A stretch of 64,000 bases of DNA, from positions 1 through 64,000 of the forward strand of contig CAMCUD010000023.1 of NCBI GenBank assembly GCA_945878865.1, written 5' to 3'. The position numbers and the translations under genes were made by a program. The notes beneath the pieces are model-generated. The model was not told the origin of the DNA. It saw only the letters and a program-made list of their open reading frames with translations, and searched no databases. Positions 39,288 to 48,208 of this stretch are shown in pieces (position 1 is the stretch's first letter; every line of letters starts with the position of its first letter). This stretch comes from Bifidobacterium breve. Its GTDB lineage: Bacteria > Actinomycetota > Thermoleophilia > Solirubrobacterales > Solirubrobacteraceae.

Positions 39288-40430
39288 CTACGCGGGCTCG
39301 GCGGACGCCACGCGGGTGAAGTCTGCCGAGAGCTTCTCGACGAGGCCGGGAAGCCCACCGGCCTCGGCGGCCAGCCGCCGCTGACGTGGCGCGCTGGCGT
39401 CGCTGAGGAGGATCGGGACGAGGTCGAGGTCGTCCTCGCACCCGAGGTCCTGGGCGTGCGGGCGGCAGGCCTGGAGCATCTTGTCCACGCGCTCGCGCAG
39501 GCTCACGCGGCCGCCGAGCTGCAGGTCGAGCAGGGCGACGCCCGTCCCGTCGCGCGCGGCGAGGAACCGGTTCTCGTCCAGCGCCTCGGGCGCGTGGACG
39601 AGGCGCTGATCGGCCCACCCCTCCTCGGACTCCAGCCGCGTCAGGCACTGGACGAACGCCACGAGCGCGCGGGTCGCGGTGCTCGTCGACTGCGCGTCCA
39701 TGATCCGGATCTCGACGGTGCCGATCCTCGGCTGCAGGCGCACGTCCCACCACAGGAACGTCGGGTCGGGGAACGCTTCGCAGCGGATGAGCTGGTCGAT
39801 CGCGCCGACGTACTCGTCGTAGTGGTGGAAGGGTCGCGGGATGCCGACGCGCGGGAAGGCCTGGAAGAGCGGGGTCCGCGCGGAGGCCAGCCCCGTGTCG
39901 CGCCCCTGCCAGAACGGCGAGTTGGCCGACAGCGCCAGCAGGATCGGCAGGTGGGCGCGCAGGTTGTTGAACGCCCGGATCGCGTGATCGGGGTCCGGGA
40001 TGCCGACGTGCACGTGCAGGGCGAAGGTCGGCTCGCGCCGGGCGAGCTCGCGCATGGAGCCGAAGACCAGCTGATGGCGGGCCCGATCGGTGACGACCAT
40101 CTCCTGCCAGACCGCGAAGGGGTGGGTGCCCGCGACCGCGGCCGCCAGCCCGATATCCCCGAGGACATCGGCCATGCCGCGTCGAAGCGACGTCAGCTCC
40201 TCCATCGCCGACTGGACGGTCTCGTGGACACCCGTCCCGAGCTCCACGGCGGCGGAATGGGTCTCCGACGAGACGTGTGCCGCGAGGTCGGGCGGCAGCG
40301 CGCGGAGGACGTCCGCGATGGCCTGCGCGAGCGACCAGCTCTGCGGGTCGAGGAGCATGACCTCTTCCTCGACGCCGACCGTGTAGGGCGGATGCGAGGG
40401 ATCGCTGTTCCAGTGCGCCCAGTCGGTCAT
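39288..40430 (-). CDS. YbdK-type carboxylate-amine ligase (GCS2 family)
   Basis: ATP-grasp-like glutamate-cysteine ligase homologue of 380 residues. The N-terminal TVGVEEEVMLLDPQSWSLA holds the Glu residues that bind metal; FALHVHVGIPDPDHAIRAFN and RIGTVEIRIMDAQS are further GCS2 landmarks. Members can show weak gamma-glutamyl-cysteine ligase activity, but the true substrate is unclear. ATG 40430 is 6 bases after the minus-strand box TACAGT (plus 40437-40442). Together with the adjacent GATase it suggests metabolism of gamma-glutamyl compounds. Confidence 0.88.
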   Translation of the reverse strand: MTDWAHWNSDPSHPPYTVGVEEEVMLLDPQSWSLAQAIADVLRALPPDLAAHVSSETHSAAVELGTGVHETVQSAMEELTSLRRGMADVLGDIGLAAAVAGTHPFAVWQEMVVTDRARHQLVFGSMRELARREPTFALHVHVGIPDPDHAIRAFNNLRAHLPILLALSANSPFWQGRDTGLASARTPLFQAFPRVGIPRPFHHYDEYVGAIDQLIRCEAFPDPTFLWWDVRLQPRIGTVEIRIMDAQSTSTATRALVAFVQCLTRLESEEGWADQRLVHAPEALDENRFLAARDGTGVALLDLQLGGRVSLRERVDKMLQACRPHAQDLGCEDDLDLVPILLSDASAPRQRRLAAEAGGLPGLVEKLSADFTRVASAEPA

Positions 40431-40475
40431 GTCAGCACTGTAGTCCTCGGACGGTCCCGGCCCGGCGATGGGGGC

Positions 40476-41261
40476 TCAGGCCGCGACGGCGCGCCGGCCG
40501 CGCCCCTCGCCGGCCGCTTCGATGAACGCCTCGAGGAGGGTGCGCTGCTCGGGGGTCTCGACGAGACTCTCGGCGTGCCACTGCACGCCGACGATGAACT
40601 GGCCGTCCGTCGCCTCGATCGCCTCGATCACGCCGTCGGCCGCCTCGCCGACCACGCGCAGGTCCCGTCCCAGCCGGTCGATCGCCTGGTGATGGAAGCT
40701 GTTGACCTCAATCTCGTCGCGGCCGAGCAGCGCGGCGGTCTCGCTGTCCTTGCGCAGCGAGACGTGGTGCGTGGTGACACGACCCGGTTCCTTCTGGCGG
40801 TGCTGGATGTCGCTCGGACGCTCGGTGGGAAGGTCCTGCACGAGCGTGCCCCCGCGCGCGACGTTGAGCGCCTGCATGCCCCGGCAGATGCACAGCACCG
40901 GGAGCCCTTCCTCCTGGGCGGCCTCGATGAGGGCGAGCTCGAACACATCGATCTCCTGCTCGGTCGGGCCGAGCTTCTCGTGCGGGTCGGCGCCGTAGAC
41001 CGACGGATGCAGGTCCGGGCCGCCGGTCAGCACGAGGCCGTCGAGCCCGGTCAGCAGCGACGAGATCGCCTGCGGCTGGAGCGGGGGGACGATGACGGGG
41101 ACACCCCCGGCCTTCTCGATCGCCGACGGGTAGGTGAGGTTCAGCGCGAGCTCCACCTCGGCCGGTTCGCTCTGGGCGAGGTGCTGCACGCGCTCGGGGC
41201 GCCGCAGCTCGGAGGTGGTGAGGCCGATGAGCGGCCTCGGTGACTGGCCGAAGGTCTTCAT
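40476..41261 (-). CDS. Class I glutamine amidotransferase-like hydrolase (PuuD-like)
   Basis: Peptidase C26-type gamma-glutamyl hydrolase of 261 residues. The nucleophile Cys is in LPVLCICRGMQALNVARGG (about residue 126), and the His-Glu pair is in GVQWHAESL. LVLTGGPDLHP and an IGLTTSE start are typical of gamma-glutamyl-GABA hydrolases of putrescine breakdown. ATG 41261 is preferred: TACGGT lies 12 bases upstream; ATG 41321 would add 20 unlike residues. The adjacent amino-acid permease may import the substrate or an amine. Confidence 0.85.
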   Translation of the reverse strand: MKTFGQSPRPLIGLTTSELRRPERVQHLAQSEPAEVELALNLTYPSAIEKAGGVPVIVPPLQPQAISSLLTGLDGLVLTGGPDLHPSVYGADPHEKLGPTEQEIDVFELALIEAAQEEGLPVLCICRGMQALNVARGGTLVQDLPTERPSDIQHRQKEPGRVTTHHVSLRKDSETAALLGRDEIEVNSFHHQAIDRLGRDLRVVGEAADGVIEAIEATDGQFIVGVQWHAESLVETPEQRTLLEAFIEAAGEGRGRRAVAA

Positions 41262-41468
41262 GCGGGTGGGGTGACCGTACTGCGATGCCCGGACTCCCGG
41301 GGTGATCGGTCGGACCGTCATGCGATGAAGCCTCGCGGGCGGACGCGATGTCCCGCTATCGCCGCGTGGCGAATCTCCGGCCCGCGTGGATGTACACCCG
41401 GTCCACCCGGCCTGGGACCGCGGTCCGAAGTGCGCCGCGACGACGTCACTCCGGGATACAGTCCGCCC

Positions 41469-43007
41469 ATGGAGAGCACGGTTGCCTCGGAAAGCGCATC
41501 CGCCGCCGGTCCACCCGGGTCGGCCGCGGGGGAGAAGGGACTGAAGAAGGACGCGATCGGTCTCGTCTCCGGGATCGTCATCGGAGTGGCGTCGACCGCC
41601 CCCGGCTACTCACTGGCCGCGAGTCTCGGATTCGTCATCGGGATCTCCGGCATCGGTCTGCAATCGCCGGCGGTGATGATCGTCGCGTTCATCCCGATGC
41701 TGTTCATCGCCGCGGCGTATTACTGGATGAATCGCGCCGACCCAGATTGCGGGACGACGTTCACCTGGGTCACGCGGGCGATGGGGCCCTACCTCGGATG
41801 GATGGGCGGCTGGGGCATCGCGTGCGCGGGCACGATCGTGATGGCGAATCTCGCCCAGATTGCCGGCCTCTACACGTTCATCCTGTTCGGCTACGACGAC
41901 CCGTCGACGTTCCTCGTGACACTTGTCGGCGTGCTGTTCATCGTCGCGATGACCTGGATCTGCGTCATCGGCATCGAGCTCTCCGCCACGACGCAGGTGG
42001 GCCTGCTGGGCGCCGAGATCATCACCCTGACGCTCTTCGCGGTCATCGCCCTGATCCAGGTCTGGACGGGCAACGCCGGGCCGAACGCCATCGATCCGTC
42101 GCTCAGCTGGCTCAATCCCTTCGAGATCGGCTCGTTCGACGCGCTGGTCAGCGGCGTCCTGATCGCGGTCTTCATCTACTGGGGCTGGGACAGCACGGTG
42201 ACGGTCAACGAGGAGACCGTGGACTCGACACGCGCCCCCGGCAGGGCCGCACTCCTCTCGACGGTCATCCTCGTGCTCATTTACGTCATCGTGTCGGTGG
42301 CCGCGCAGGCGTGGGACGGAACGGAGGCACTGGCCGACCAGGACGACGCGCTCAGTGTGCTCGCCACCGAGGTCTTCGGCTCACCACTGGACAAGATCGT
42401 GATCATCGCGGTGCTCACGTCGGCGGCGGCGTCGTGCCAGACAACGATCCTGCCGAACGCGCGGACCGCCTTGTCGATGGCGCGCCAGGGGGCGTTCCCC
42501 AAGGCGTTGGGTGACGTCAGCCCCCGGTACCTCACGCCGCACGTGGCCACCATCGTGTTCGGCGCGCTCGCGGTGCTCTGGTACGTCGTGCTGACGATCG
42601 TCTCGGAGAACTTCCTCGCCGACTCGATTGCGGCGCTCGGCCTGATGATCGCCTTCTACTACGGCCTGACGGGGGTGGCGTGCGTCGTCTACTACCGCCG
42701 TCAGCTCCTGACGTCGCTGAAGACGTTCCTGATCGTCGGCGTCGCGCCTGCCCTCGGCGCGATCATGCTGCTGGGCATCTTCATCAAGTCGTGCGTGGAC
42801 CTCTCGGATCCGGCCAATTCCGAGTCCGGCTCGTCCTGGTTCGGCGTTGGCCCGCCGCTCATCATCGGGCTCGGGTTCCTGCTCTTCGGCGTTTTCGTGA
42901 TGCTCGGGTGGCGTGTCGGCCACCGGGCCTTCTTCCAGCGCAAGCTCGAGGTCGCCGATCCGTCCATCCTCAGCAACGCGCCGGCCGGGTCGGCGGGAGG
43001 TGCCTGA
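41469..43007 (+). CDS. APC-family amino acid/amine permease
   Basis: Secondary transporter of 512 residues with about 12 membrane helices. The first helix carries GLVSGIVIGVASTAPGYSLAASLG, the typical unwound substrate-binding motif, and DSTVTVNEETVDSTRAPGRAALLST is the conserved loop after helix 6. It resembles actinobacterial amino-acid or polyamine permeases; the substrate cannot be fixed. TACAGT lies 6 bases before the ATG, and no Shine-Dalgarno sequence is present. Coupled to the stress-protein gene by TGATG overlap. Confidence 0.88.
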   Translation: MESTVASESASAAGPPGSAAGEKGLKKDAIGLVSGIVIGVASTAPGYSLAASLGFVIGISGIGLQSPAVMIVAFIPMLFIAAAYYWMNRADPDCGTTFTWVTRAMGPYLGWMGGWGIACAGTIVMANLAQIAGLYTFILFGYDDPSTFLVTLVGVLFIVAMTWICVIGIELSATTQVGLLGAEIITLTLFAVIALIQVWTGNAGPNAIDPSLSWLNPFEIGSFDALVSGVLIAVFIYWGWDSTVTVNEETVDSTRAPGRAALLSTVILVLIYVIVSVAAQAWDGTEALADQDDALSVLATEVFGSPLDKIVIIAVLTSAAASCQTTILPNARTALSMARQGAFPKALGDVSPRYLTPHVATIVFGALAVLWYVVLTIVSENFLADSIAALGLMIAFYYGLTGVACVVYYRRQLLTSLKTFLIVGVAPALGAIMLLGIFIKSCVDLSDPANSESGSSWFGVGPPLIIGLGFLLFGVFVMLGWRVGHRAFFQRKLEVADPSILSNAPAGSAGGA

Positions 43008-43420
43008 TGGGAACGCTGGTCGTGGGCTATGACGGGTCGGACTGCGCGCGCGCCGCGCTCTCGACCGCCATCGATGTCGCACAGGCGTTCGGCGACGACG
43101 TGGTGGTGGTGTTCGCTTACGAGCTCAGCCGTCTCGGCGGTGAGGTCGAGGACTACGCCCGAGCGCTGCGCGAACGGGCCGAGGAGGTCATCAGCCACGC
43201 GGTCGATCAGGCCAGGGCTGTCGGCGTTGATGTCTCCACCGAGGTCACCGAGGAGAACCCGGCCCAAGCGCTCGTGGACATCGCCGCGGTCAAGCAGGCG
43301 CGTGCGATCGTCGTCGGCACTCGCGGTGAGCACCCGCTCAAGGGGGCGATCGTCGGGTCGACGCCGCACCGCCTGCTCCAGATCGCCGATCGGCCGGTGT
43401 TGGTCGTCCCTGACGTCTGA
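43007..43420 (+). CDS. Universal stress protein (UspA family)
   Basis: A 137-residue Usp-fold protein, probably ATP-binding: VVGYDGSDCARAALSTA at the N-terminus and VVGTRGEHPLKGAIVGSTPHRLLQIADRPVLVV at the C-terminus, matching the G-2x-G-9x-G-S/T nucleotide motif. Its ATG shares a base with the permease stop (TGATG). Fused or adjacent Usp proteins often modulate transporters, so it may regulate the permease. Confidence 0.88.
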   Translation: MGTLVVGYDGSDCARAALSTAIDVAQAFGDDVVVVFAYELSRLGGEVEDYARALRERAEEVISHAVDQARAVGVDVSTEVTEENPAQALVDIAAVKQARAIVVGTRGEHPLKGAIVGSTPHRLLQIADRPVLVVPDV

Positions 43421-43468
43421 TCCGCGACCGACTCCTGCATCGGCGAGCGCTGCTACGCTCGCCGGTGC

Positions 43469-43516
43469 ATGGCGCGCACGCTCGACCTGCGACTTCTCCT
43501 GATCCTCCCCCGCTAG
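43469..43516 (+). CDS. leuL: Leucine-rich leader peptide of leuA
   Basis: A 15-residue ORF, MARTLDLRLLLILPR, contains six leucines (L5, L7, L9-L11, L13). Its leucine codons are ctc, ctg, ctt, ctc, ctg, ctc. TACGCT (43454-43459) lies 9 bases before the ATG, so the peptide would be translated from an almost leaderless transcript. It ends 82 bases before leuA. Such peptides sense leucine through ribosome stalling in classical attenuation. Confidence 0.75.
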   Translation: MARTLDLRLLLILPR

Positions 43517-43598
43517 GGGGAGACGATGCGTGGCGGCCGCGATGCCGCAGACCAACACCCACAGGAGAACGTAGGACGAGCCCAGAAGGAGCAGCACG
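43505..43598 (+). promoter_or_regulatory. leuA attenuator region
   Basis: CTCCCCC (43505-43511) pairs perfectly with GGGGGAG (43516-43522) across a GCTA loop; the leader stop codon TAG occupies the loop and first stem base. A ribosome finishing the peptide would melt this hairpin, while one stalled at the leucines would leave other pairings. A second GCGGC/GCCGC pairing is possible downstream, and the leuA Shine-Dalgarno AAGGAG lies 8 bases before the ATG. The exact terminator/antiterminator pair is not resolved by eye. Confidence 0.5.
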
Positions 43599-45212
43599 AT
43601 GACGACGCCAGACCCCAACCGAGTACGCATCTTCGACACGACGCTTCGCGATGGCGAGCAGTCGCCGGGCATCTCGCTCAACGCGGCGGAGAAGCTCGAG
43701 ATCGCCCAGCAGCTCGCGCGGCTCGGGGTCGACGTCATCGAGGCCGGCTTCCCGATCTCGTCGCCCGGCGACTTCGAGGCGGTTCGCGGCATCGCCCGTG
43801 ACGTCCACGGTCCGGTGATCTGCGCGCTCGCTCGCGCGCAGGCCGGCGACATCGATCGCGCGTGGGAGGCGATCCGCGACTCCGAGCAGCCGCGGATCCA
43901 CACGTTCATCTCGACGTCGGACATCCACATCGAGCACCAGCTGCAGTCCAACCGCGAGGACGTCAAGGGCCAGGCGCGCGCGGCCGTCGCGCACGCGCGG
44001 TCGCTGTGCGAGGACGTCGAGTTCTCCCCGATGGACGCCACCCGCGCGGACGTCGAGTACACCGCCGAGGTCGTCCAGATCGCGCTCGACGAGGGCGCCA
44101 CGACGATCAACATCCCGGACACCGTCGGCTACACGATGCCCACGGAGTACGCCGCGTTCCTGACCCGGCTCTACGAGCTGGTCCCTGGCCTGAAGGACGT
44201 CACGCTGTCCGTGCACTGCCACGACGACCTCGGCCTGGCGGTGGCCAACTCGTTCGCCGGCGTGCAGGCGGGCGCGCGGCAGGTCGAGTGCGCGATCAAC
44301 GGCATCGGCGAGCGCGCGGGCAACGCGTCGCTCGAGGAGATGGTGATGCTGCTGCACGTGCGCGGCGAGACCATCGGCCTGCACACCGGCGCGGTCACGA
44401 CCGAGATCGCGCGCACTTCGCGCCTGGTCTCGCGCCTGACCGGCTACCCGGTGCAGCCGAACAAGGCGATCATCGGGCGCAACGCGTTCGCCCACGAGTC
44501 GGGCATCCACCAGGACGGCGTCCTGAAGGAGCGCACGACCTACGAGATCATGGACGCCCGGACCGTCGGCCTGTCGGCGAACGCCATCGTGCTGGGCAAG
44601 CACTCCGGCCGCCACGCGCTCAAGCAGGCGCTGGAGGAGCTCGGCTACCAGGTCGACGGCCAGGCGCTGCGCACGGCGTTTGACCGGTTCAAGGAGATCG
44701 CGGACAAGAAGAAGCAGGTCACGGCGATGGACCTCGAGGCGCTCGTCACCGACGAGCTGCGCGAGGAGCTCACCGACTACGAGCTGGTCAGCTTCCAGGT
44801 CGAGGACAGCACGGGCCGCCCGCCGCACGCGCGGGTGGAGGTCCGCCTGCCCGACGGGGAGACCGCCGTCGGCTCGTTCACCGGTGACGGCCCGGTCGAC
44901 GCGATGTTCCACGCCGTCGGCGCCGCGATCGCCGTCGATGCGCGGCTGCGCGAGTTCCGCGTCGACGCCGTGACGGGCGGACAGGACGCGCTCGGTGAGG
45001 TCAGCGTCGTCGTCGAGCTGGGCGCCGCCGACAGCGCCGTGAACCAGAATCTGCCGGGCGTCGCGACCGGGGAGCGGTTCACCGGCTCGGGCCAGGCGCT
45101 GGCGACGGACATCCTCGAGGCGTCGGGCGTGGCGTTCCTGCGCGCGATCTCGATGGCCCAGCGCAAGGCGAAGCTCGGTACGGACGCGACCGCGTCGGTC
45201 GCGACCCCGTAG
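43599..45212 (+). CDS. leuA: 2-Isopropylmalate synthase
   Basis: First committed enzyme of leucine synthesis, 537 residues. The catalytic TIM barrel has RIFDTTLRDGEQSPG, the metal-binding HCHDDLGLAVANS and GIGERAGNASLEEMVMLL. Also seen is NAFAHESGIHQDGVLK. The C-terminal regulatory domain (about 380-510) should carry leucine feedback inhibition. ATG 43599 follows AAGGAG. Expression is likely also controlled by the leader peptide just upstream. Confidence 0.95.
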   Translation: MTTPDPNRVRIFDTTLRDGEQSPGISLNAAEKLEIAQQLARLGVDVIEAGFPISSPGDFEAVRGIARDVHGPVICALARAQAGDIDRAWEAIRDSEQPRIHTFISTSDIHIEHQLQSNREDVKGQARAAVAHARSLCEDVEFSPMDATRADVEYTAEVVQIALDEGATTINIPDTVGYTMPTEYAAFLTRLYELVPGLKDVTLSVHCHDDLGLAVANSFAGVQAGARQVECAINGIGERAGNASLEEMVMLLHVRGETIGLHTGAVTTEIARTSRLVSRLTGYPVQPNKAIIGRNAFAHESGIHQDGVLKERTTYEIMDARTVGLSANAIVLGKHSGRHALKQALEELGYQVDGQALRTAFDRFKEIADKKKQVTAMDLEALVTDELREELTDYELVSFQVEDSTGRPPHARVEVRLPDGETAVGSFTGDGPVDAMFHAVGAAIAVDARLREFRVDAVTGGQDALGEVSVVVELGAADSAVNQNLPGVATGERFTGSGQALATDILEASGVAFLRAISMAQRKAKLGTDATASVATP

Positions 45213-45269
45213 TCAGGCCGCGCGCTCGCCTCCTGCCTGGGGCGTCGCCAGTTCTCGACATCTGCTTCG

Positions 45270-46289
45270 ATGCGCGACATGTCCTCACCTCTCAAGATCG
45301 TCGCCCTCGTTGCTGCGGGCATCGGCGCCCTCGCCCTCGTGATCGGCCTGGGCGCGACGGTGCTGTCCATCAAGGGCGTGGACTCCGGCTACGTCTGCGT
45401 GGTGCGCGAGGGCGGACCCTTCGACGGCCGGGCCATCAAGGAGGTCCGGCAGCCGGGCGAGGGCCCGAAGATCATCGGGCCCTTCAACAAGCAGGATTGC
45501 CTGCCCACGACTGAGCGCGACTCCAACGACGTCATCGAGGGTGATCAGCTCTTCCCGACCAAGGACTCCGTTCAGGTCGTCGTCGACGGCCAGGCGCTGT
45601 ACTCGCTGACGACCGACGGCCCGAGGATCGAGAAGTTCTACAAGGCGTATGGGCGGCGCAAGTGGGGTGGTGCGAGCCTCTCCACCGACGAGGGGTGGCT
45701 GAACTTCCAGCGCCAGCGACTGGCCCCGGTCATCCTCGACGCCCAGCGCGAGGTGGTGGCCTCCTACGACTGCCAGGCCCTCAACAACCTCTGCCAGTAC
45801 GTCCAGAACCCCGAGGCGGCCACCCAGACGACCAACACGGCCACCAAGGGGGATGAGAACACCCAGAACCTCTCGGCCGCGCAGCGCGCTCTCGCGAAGA
45901 AGATCAACGAGAAGCTCCGGGCCGCCTTCGGCGACGACTACTTCGAGAACGTCCGGTACCAGAACCTGCGCATACGGTTCGAGCCGGCCGTCCAAGGCGA
46001 GATCACGAAGGCTCAGACGCTGCGCACCCAGGCCGCCAACGCCAAGCTCGACGCCGATCGCAAGCGGGCTGAGGCCAAGGGCGAGGCTGACCGCAAAGTC
46101 GAGGTCGCCTCGGGCGAGCGCCGCGCCGCCTTCCAGCAGGCCAAGGCCTACCGGATCAACCCGACCCAGCGCGAGATCGACAAGCTCCGCGCCTTCTGCG
46201 GCGACGACGGATGCGACCCCAAGGTCATCGGCGGCTCCCTCGGTGACGTCATCACCAACCTCGATGGTGAGACGACCGCGGGCAAGTAG
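45270..46289 (+). CDS. SPFH/band 7 domain membrane protein
   Basis: A 339-residue protein with one N-terminal membrane helix (about 8-32), an SPFH domain (about 35-230) and a charged helical tail rich in Ala, Lys, Glu and Asp (AEAKGEADRKVEVASGERRA) like stomatin or HflK tails. A Cys pair appears in the domain (YDCQALNNLCQY) and another near the end (FCGDDGCDP). Probably a membrane scaffold. ATG 45270 is used; ATG 45279 would drop three residues. The next gene starts 11 bases after the stop. Confidence 0.8.
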   Translation: MRDMSSPLKIVALVAAGIGALALVIGLGATVLSIKGVDSGYVCVVREGGPFDGRAIKEVRQPGEGPKIIGPFNKQDCLPTTERDSNDVIEGDQLFPTKDSVQVVVDGQALYSLTTDGPRIEKFYKAYGRRKWGGASLSTDEGWLNFQRQRLAPVILDAQREVVASYDCQALNNLCQYVQNPEAATQTTNTATKGDENTQNLSAAQRALAKKINEKLRAAFGDDYFENVRYQNLRIRFEPAVQGEITKAQTLRTQAANAKLDADRKRAEAKGEADRKVEVASGERRAAFQQAKAYRINPTQREIDKLRAFCGDDGCDPKVIGGSLGDVITNLDGETTAGK

Positions 46290-46300
46290 CCCGGACAACC

Positions 46301-46594
46301 GTGAAGCTCCTCCTCCTGCTGCTCGTGGTCGTCGTGGTCCTCGTCGGCCTGTGGATCTTGCTCAGCGTGCGCGGCCGGGACCGCCAGCCGCGGGCGTTGC
46401 GCGAGCGGTGGTCGATGCACGAGATCGCCAAGGGGGGGAAGGTCGATGTGATCCTCCTGCCGCCGCGCGGCTCGGGCGAGGAGCAGATCCGCCTTGCGCG
46501 GCTGGACCCCACGCTCGACGAGTTCTCGTCACGGCTCGAGGAAGCCCGGTCGGAGGCGTTGGAGAAGCTCGTGGCGCTCAACCGCCCGCGCTGA
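46301..46594 (+). CDS. Small single-helix membrane protein
   Basis: A 97-residue protein with a strong N-terminal hydrophobic helix (LLLLLLVVVVVLVGLWILL), then a basic stretch and a polar helical domain. No family is recognised. The GTG start lies just after the SPFH gene, so the two are probably cotranscribed and the product may be a partner of it. The 3' end overlaps the convergent patatin gene by 17 bases. Confidence 0.65.
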   Translation: MKLLLLLLVVVVVLVGLWILLSVRGRDRQPRALRERWSMHEIAKGGKVDVILLPPRGSGEEQIRLARLDPTLDEFSSRLEEARSEALEKLVALNRPR

Positions 46595-47507
46595 CCCGCG
46601 CGAGCCCCAGCCCCTGCTCGTAGGCCCCCGCCAGCACGGCGGGGCGCCTGCGCTCGTCCATGAGGTCGAGGCCCATGACGTGCGCGACGTCGGACGCGGG
46701 GCCGATGACGCGGACCTTTGCGCCGCGGGCGCGCAGCGTCATCGCCTCGAGCGTCGTCATGGTCGTCATGGCCGCGCGCACCGCGGCGTACGGGCTCGTG
46801 CGGGCGAGCTGCAGGCTGGCGGTCGGGTTCAGGCACAGCACGCGGGTGCCGTGTCCGGCCGGCGCGACGTCGAGGTTCGTCACGCTCCAGACGGCGCCGT
46901 CGACGTACTCGCGATCCCCGATGCGGACGGGGCGGTGGATCCACGGCACGGCGCACGAGGCCGCGACCGCCTCGGCGACCTCCGCGCGTGGCGCGCCCGG
47001 CGAGCCGAAGACGACGCGCCGGCCCGTCCTGCGGTCGACGGCGCAGACCCGCAGCCGCCCGTCCCACTGGGCGCCGCGCCGCCGGACGAGCTCCTGCAGG
47101 TCGTCGTGGGAGGCGCGACCGGGCGGAAGCGCGCGCAGCGCCGCGGCGCGCAGGAACCGGCCGCTTGGCTTGGTGACCCCCAGGGCCGGCGTGGCCCACG
47201 GGGCCGCGACGGCGGCGGCGTAGCGCGCAGGGCCGGCGAGCAGCTGCATGGGACCGGAAGGGCGGGGGACGGGGAGCGGTGCGGCGCGCTCGTGGCCGCC
47301 GGGGCGGGTGGGGCGCCGCCCGGCGACCAGCGAAGACGCGACGAATGACCCCGCCGACGTGCCGATGAACGACTCGACCCGGCGGAAGTCGAGCCCGGCG
47401 CCGTCCTCGATGCCGGCGAGGAGCCCTTGGAGCCACGCGATCCCGAGCGTGCCACCGGCGCCAAGGACGAGGACGTCGGGGAGGTCGGAGGAGGGCGGGC
47501 TGGTCAT
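46578..47507 (-). CDS. Patatin-like phospholipase family protein
   Basis: Predicted lipid acyl hydrolase of 309 residues. The Gly-rich oxyanion segment is LVLGAGGTLGIAWLQGLL near the N-terminus, the nucleophile Ser is in FIGTSAGSFVASSLVAG, and the catalytic Asp is in YVDGAVWS, giving the Ser-Asp dyad. ATG 47507 is preferred, 10 bases after the minus-strand box TAGATT (plus 47518-47523); an upstream start at 47567 is possible. Confidence 0.85.
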   Translation of the reverse strand: MTSPPSSDLPDVLVLGAGGTLGIAWLQGLLAGIEDGAGLDFRRVESFIGTSAGSFVASSLVAGRRPTRPGGHERAAPLPVPRPSGPMQLLAGPARYAAAVAAPWATPALGVTKPSGRFLRAAALRALPPGRASHDDLQELVRRRGAQWDGRLRVCAVDRRTGRRVVFGSPGAPRAEVAEAVAASCAVPWIHRPVRIGDREYVDGAVWSVTNLDVAPAGHGTRVLCLNPTASLQLARTSPYAAVRAAMTTMTTLEAMTLRARGAKVRVIGPASDVAHVMGLDLMDERRRPAVLAGAYEQGLGLARVSAGG

Positions 47508-47588
47508 CGGCACGCCGAATCTACCGCCGTGGCGCAGAACGCATGGTGAGCATGCAGAACTCGCCAAGGCGATCCTGTGGACATGCGT

Positions 47589-47623
47589 TTGAGATAACAG
47601 ACGTCTGTGATACCGTACGCGTC
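47589..47623 (+). promoter_or_regulatory. Promoter and operator of XRE-cupin gene
   Basis: TTGAGA (47589-47594), a 16-base spacer and TACCGT (47611-47616) form the best promoter in the window, with the ATG 7 bases after the -10 box. A perfect 12-base palindrome, ACAGACGTCTGT (47597-47608), lies inside the spacer. A dimeric repressor bound there would block polymerase, so autoregulation by the gene product is likely. Confidence 0.65.
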
Positions 47624-48208
47624 ATGGCCGCCACGGAGGAGACCGCCGTCCGCATCGGACCCCGCGTCCGCGCGTTGCGTGAGGCGATGGATCTCTCCTT
47701 GCGTGATCTGGCCGAGCGCAGCGGCGTGAGCGCGCCGATGCTCAGCCAGGTTGAACGCGGCGAGACGAGCCCGACGCTGCAGGTCGCCGCGCGCATCGCC
47801 GGCGGGCTCGACCTGCGGCTCAGCCAGCTGCTGCGCCTGGACGAAGGCGGCAGCGTCAGCATCGTGCGCGCGGACGATCGCAAACCCGGCGCATCGAGGC
47901 ACGGCCACGCCTTCGAGGTGCTCACGCCCGCGCTGCCGGGCCAGCGCGCCGAGCTCTCCCGCCACACCCTGCAGCCCGGTATCGCCACCGGCGGCGCCGA
48001 CGACCCGCCGATGCACGAGCCAGGTGCCCGCGAGATCGCGCTGGTCGAGCGTGGCGCCGTCGTCCTGGAGATCGACGGCGAGCGCCACGAGCTGCGCGCC
48101 GGCGACTGCGTGACCTTCGACGCCGATCTGCCCCACCACTTCGAGAACCCCGGAGACGAGGAGGCCGCGTTGCTGGCCGTCGTCGCCGCGGGCCTCCGCC
48201 GTTCCTAG
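47624..48208 (+). CDS. XRE-family regulator with cupin domain
   Basis: Transcriptional regulator of 194 residues: an N-terminal XRE helix-turn-helix (about 13-67, [20 protein letters not shown] then [24 protein letters not shown]) and a C-terminal cupin (about 110-185, with [17 protein letters not shown] and [16 protein letters not shown]) that probably binds a small ligand. The gene ends 17 bases before leuC, so it may be cotranscribed and may regulate leuCD. Proteins of this type often control amine or amino-acid metabolism. Confidence 0.88.
   Translation: MAATEETAVRIGPRVRALREAMDLSLRDLAERSGVSAPMLSQVERGETSPTLQVAARIAGGLDLRLSQLLRLDEGGSVSIVRADDRKPGASRHGHAFEVLTPALPGQRAELSRHTLQPGIATGGADDPPMHEPGAREIALVERGAVVLEIDGERHELRAGDCVTFDADLPHHFENPGDEEAALLAVVAAGLRRS

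Noticed and set aside
43441-43464. CGGCGAGCG/CGCTCGCCG hairpin before leuL considered as part of the attenuator
   Set aside because: It overlaps the -10 box TACGCT and would mostly lie upstream of the predicted transcription start; it may be an operator or chance.
43526-43801. A 91-codon frame overlapping the leuA start
   Set aside because: It overlaps leuA in another frame, and leuA has strong homology and a better ribosome site.
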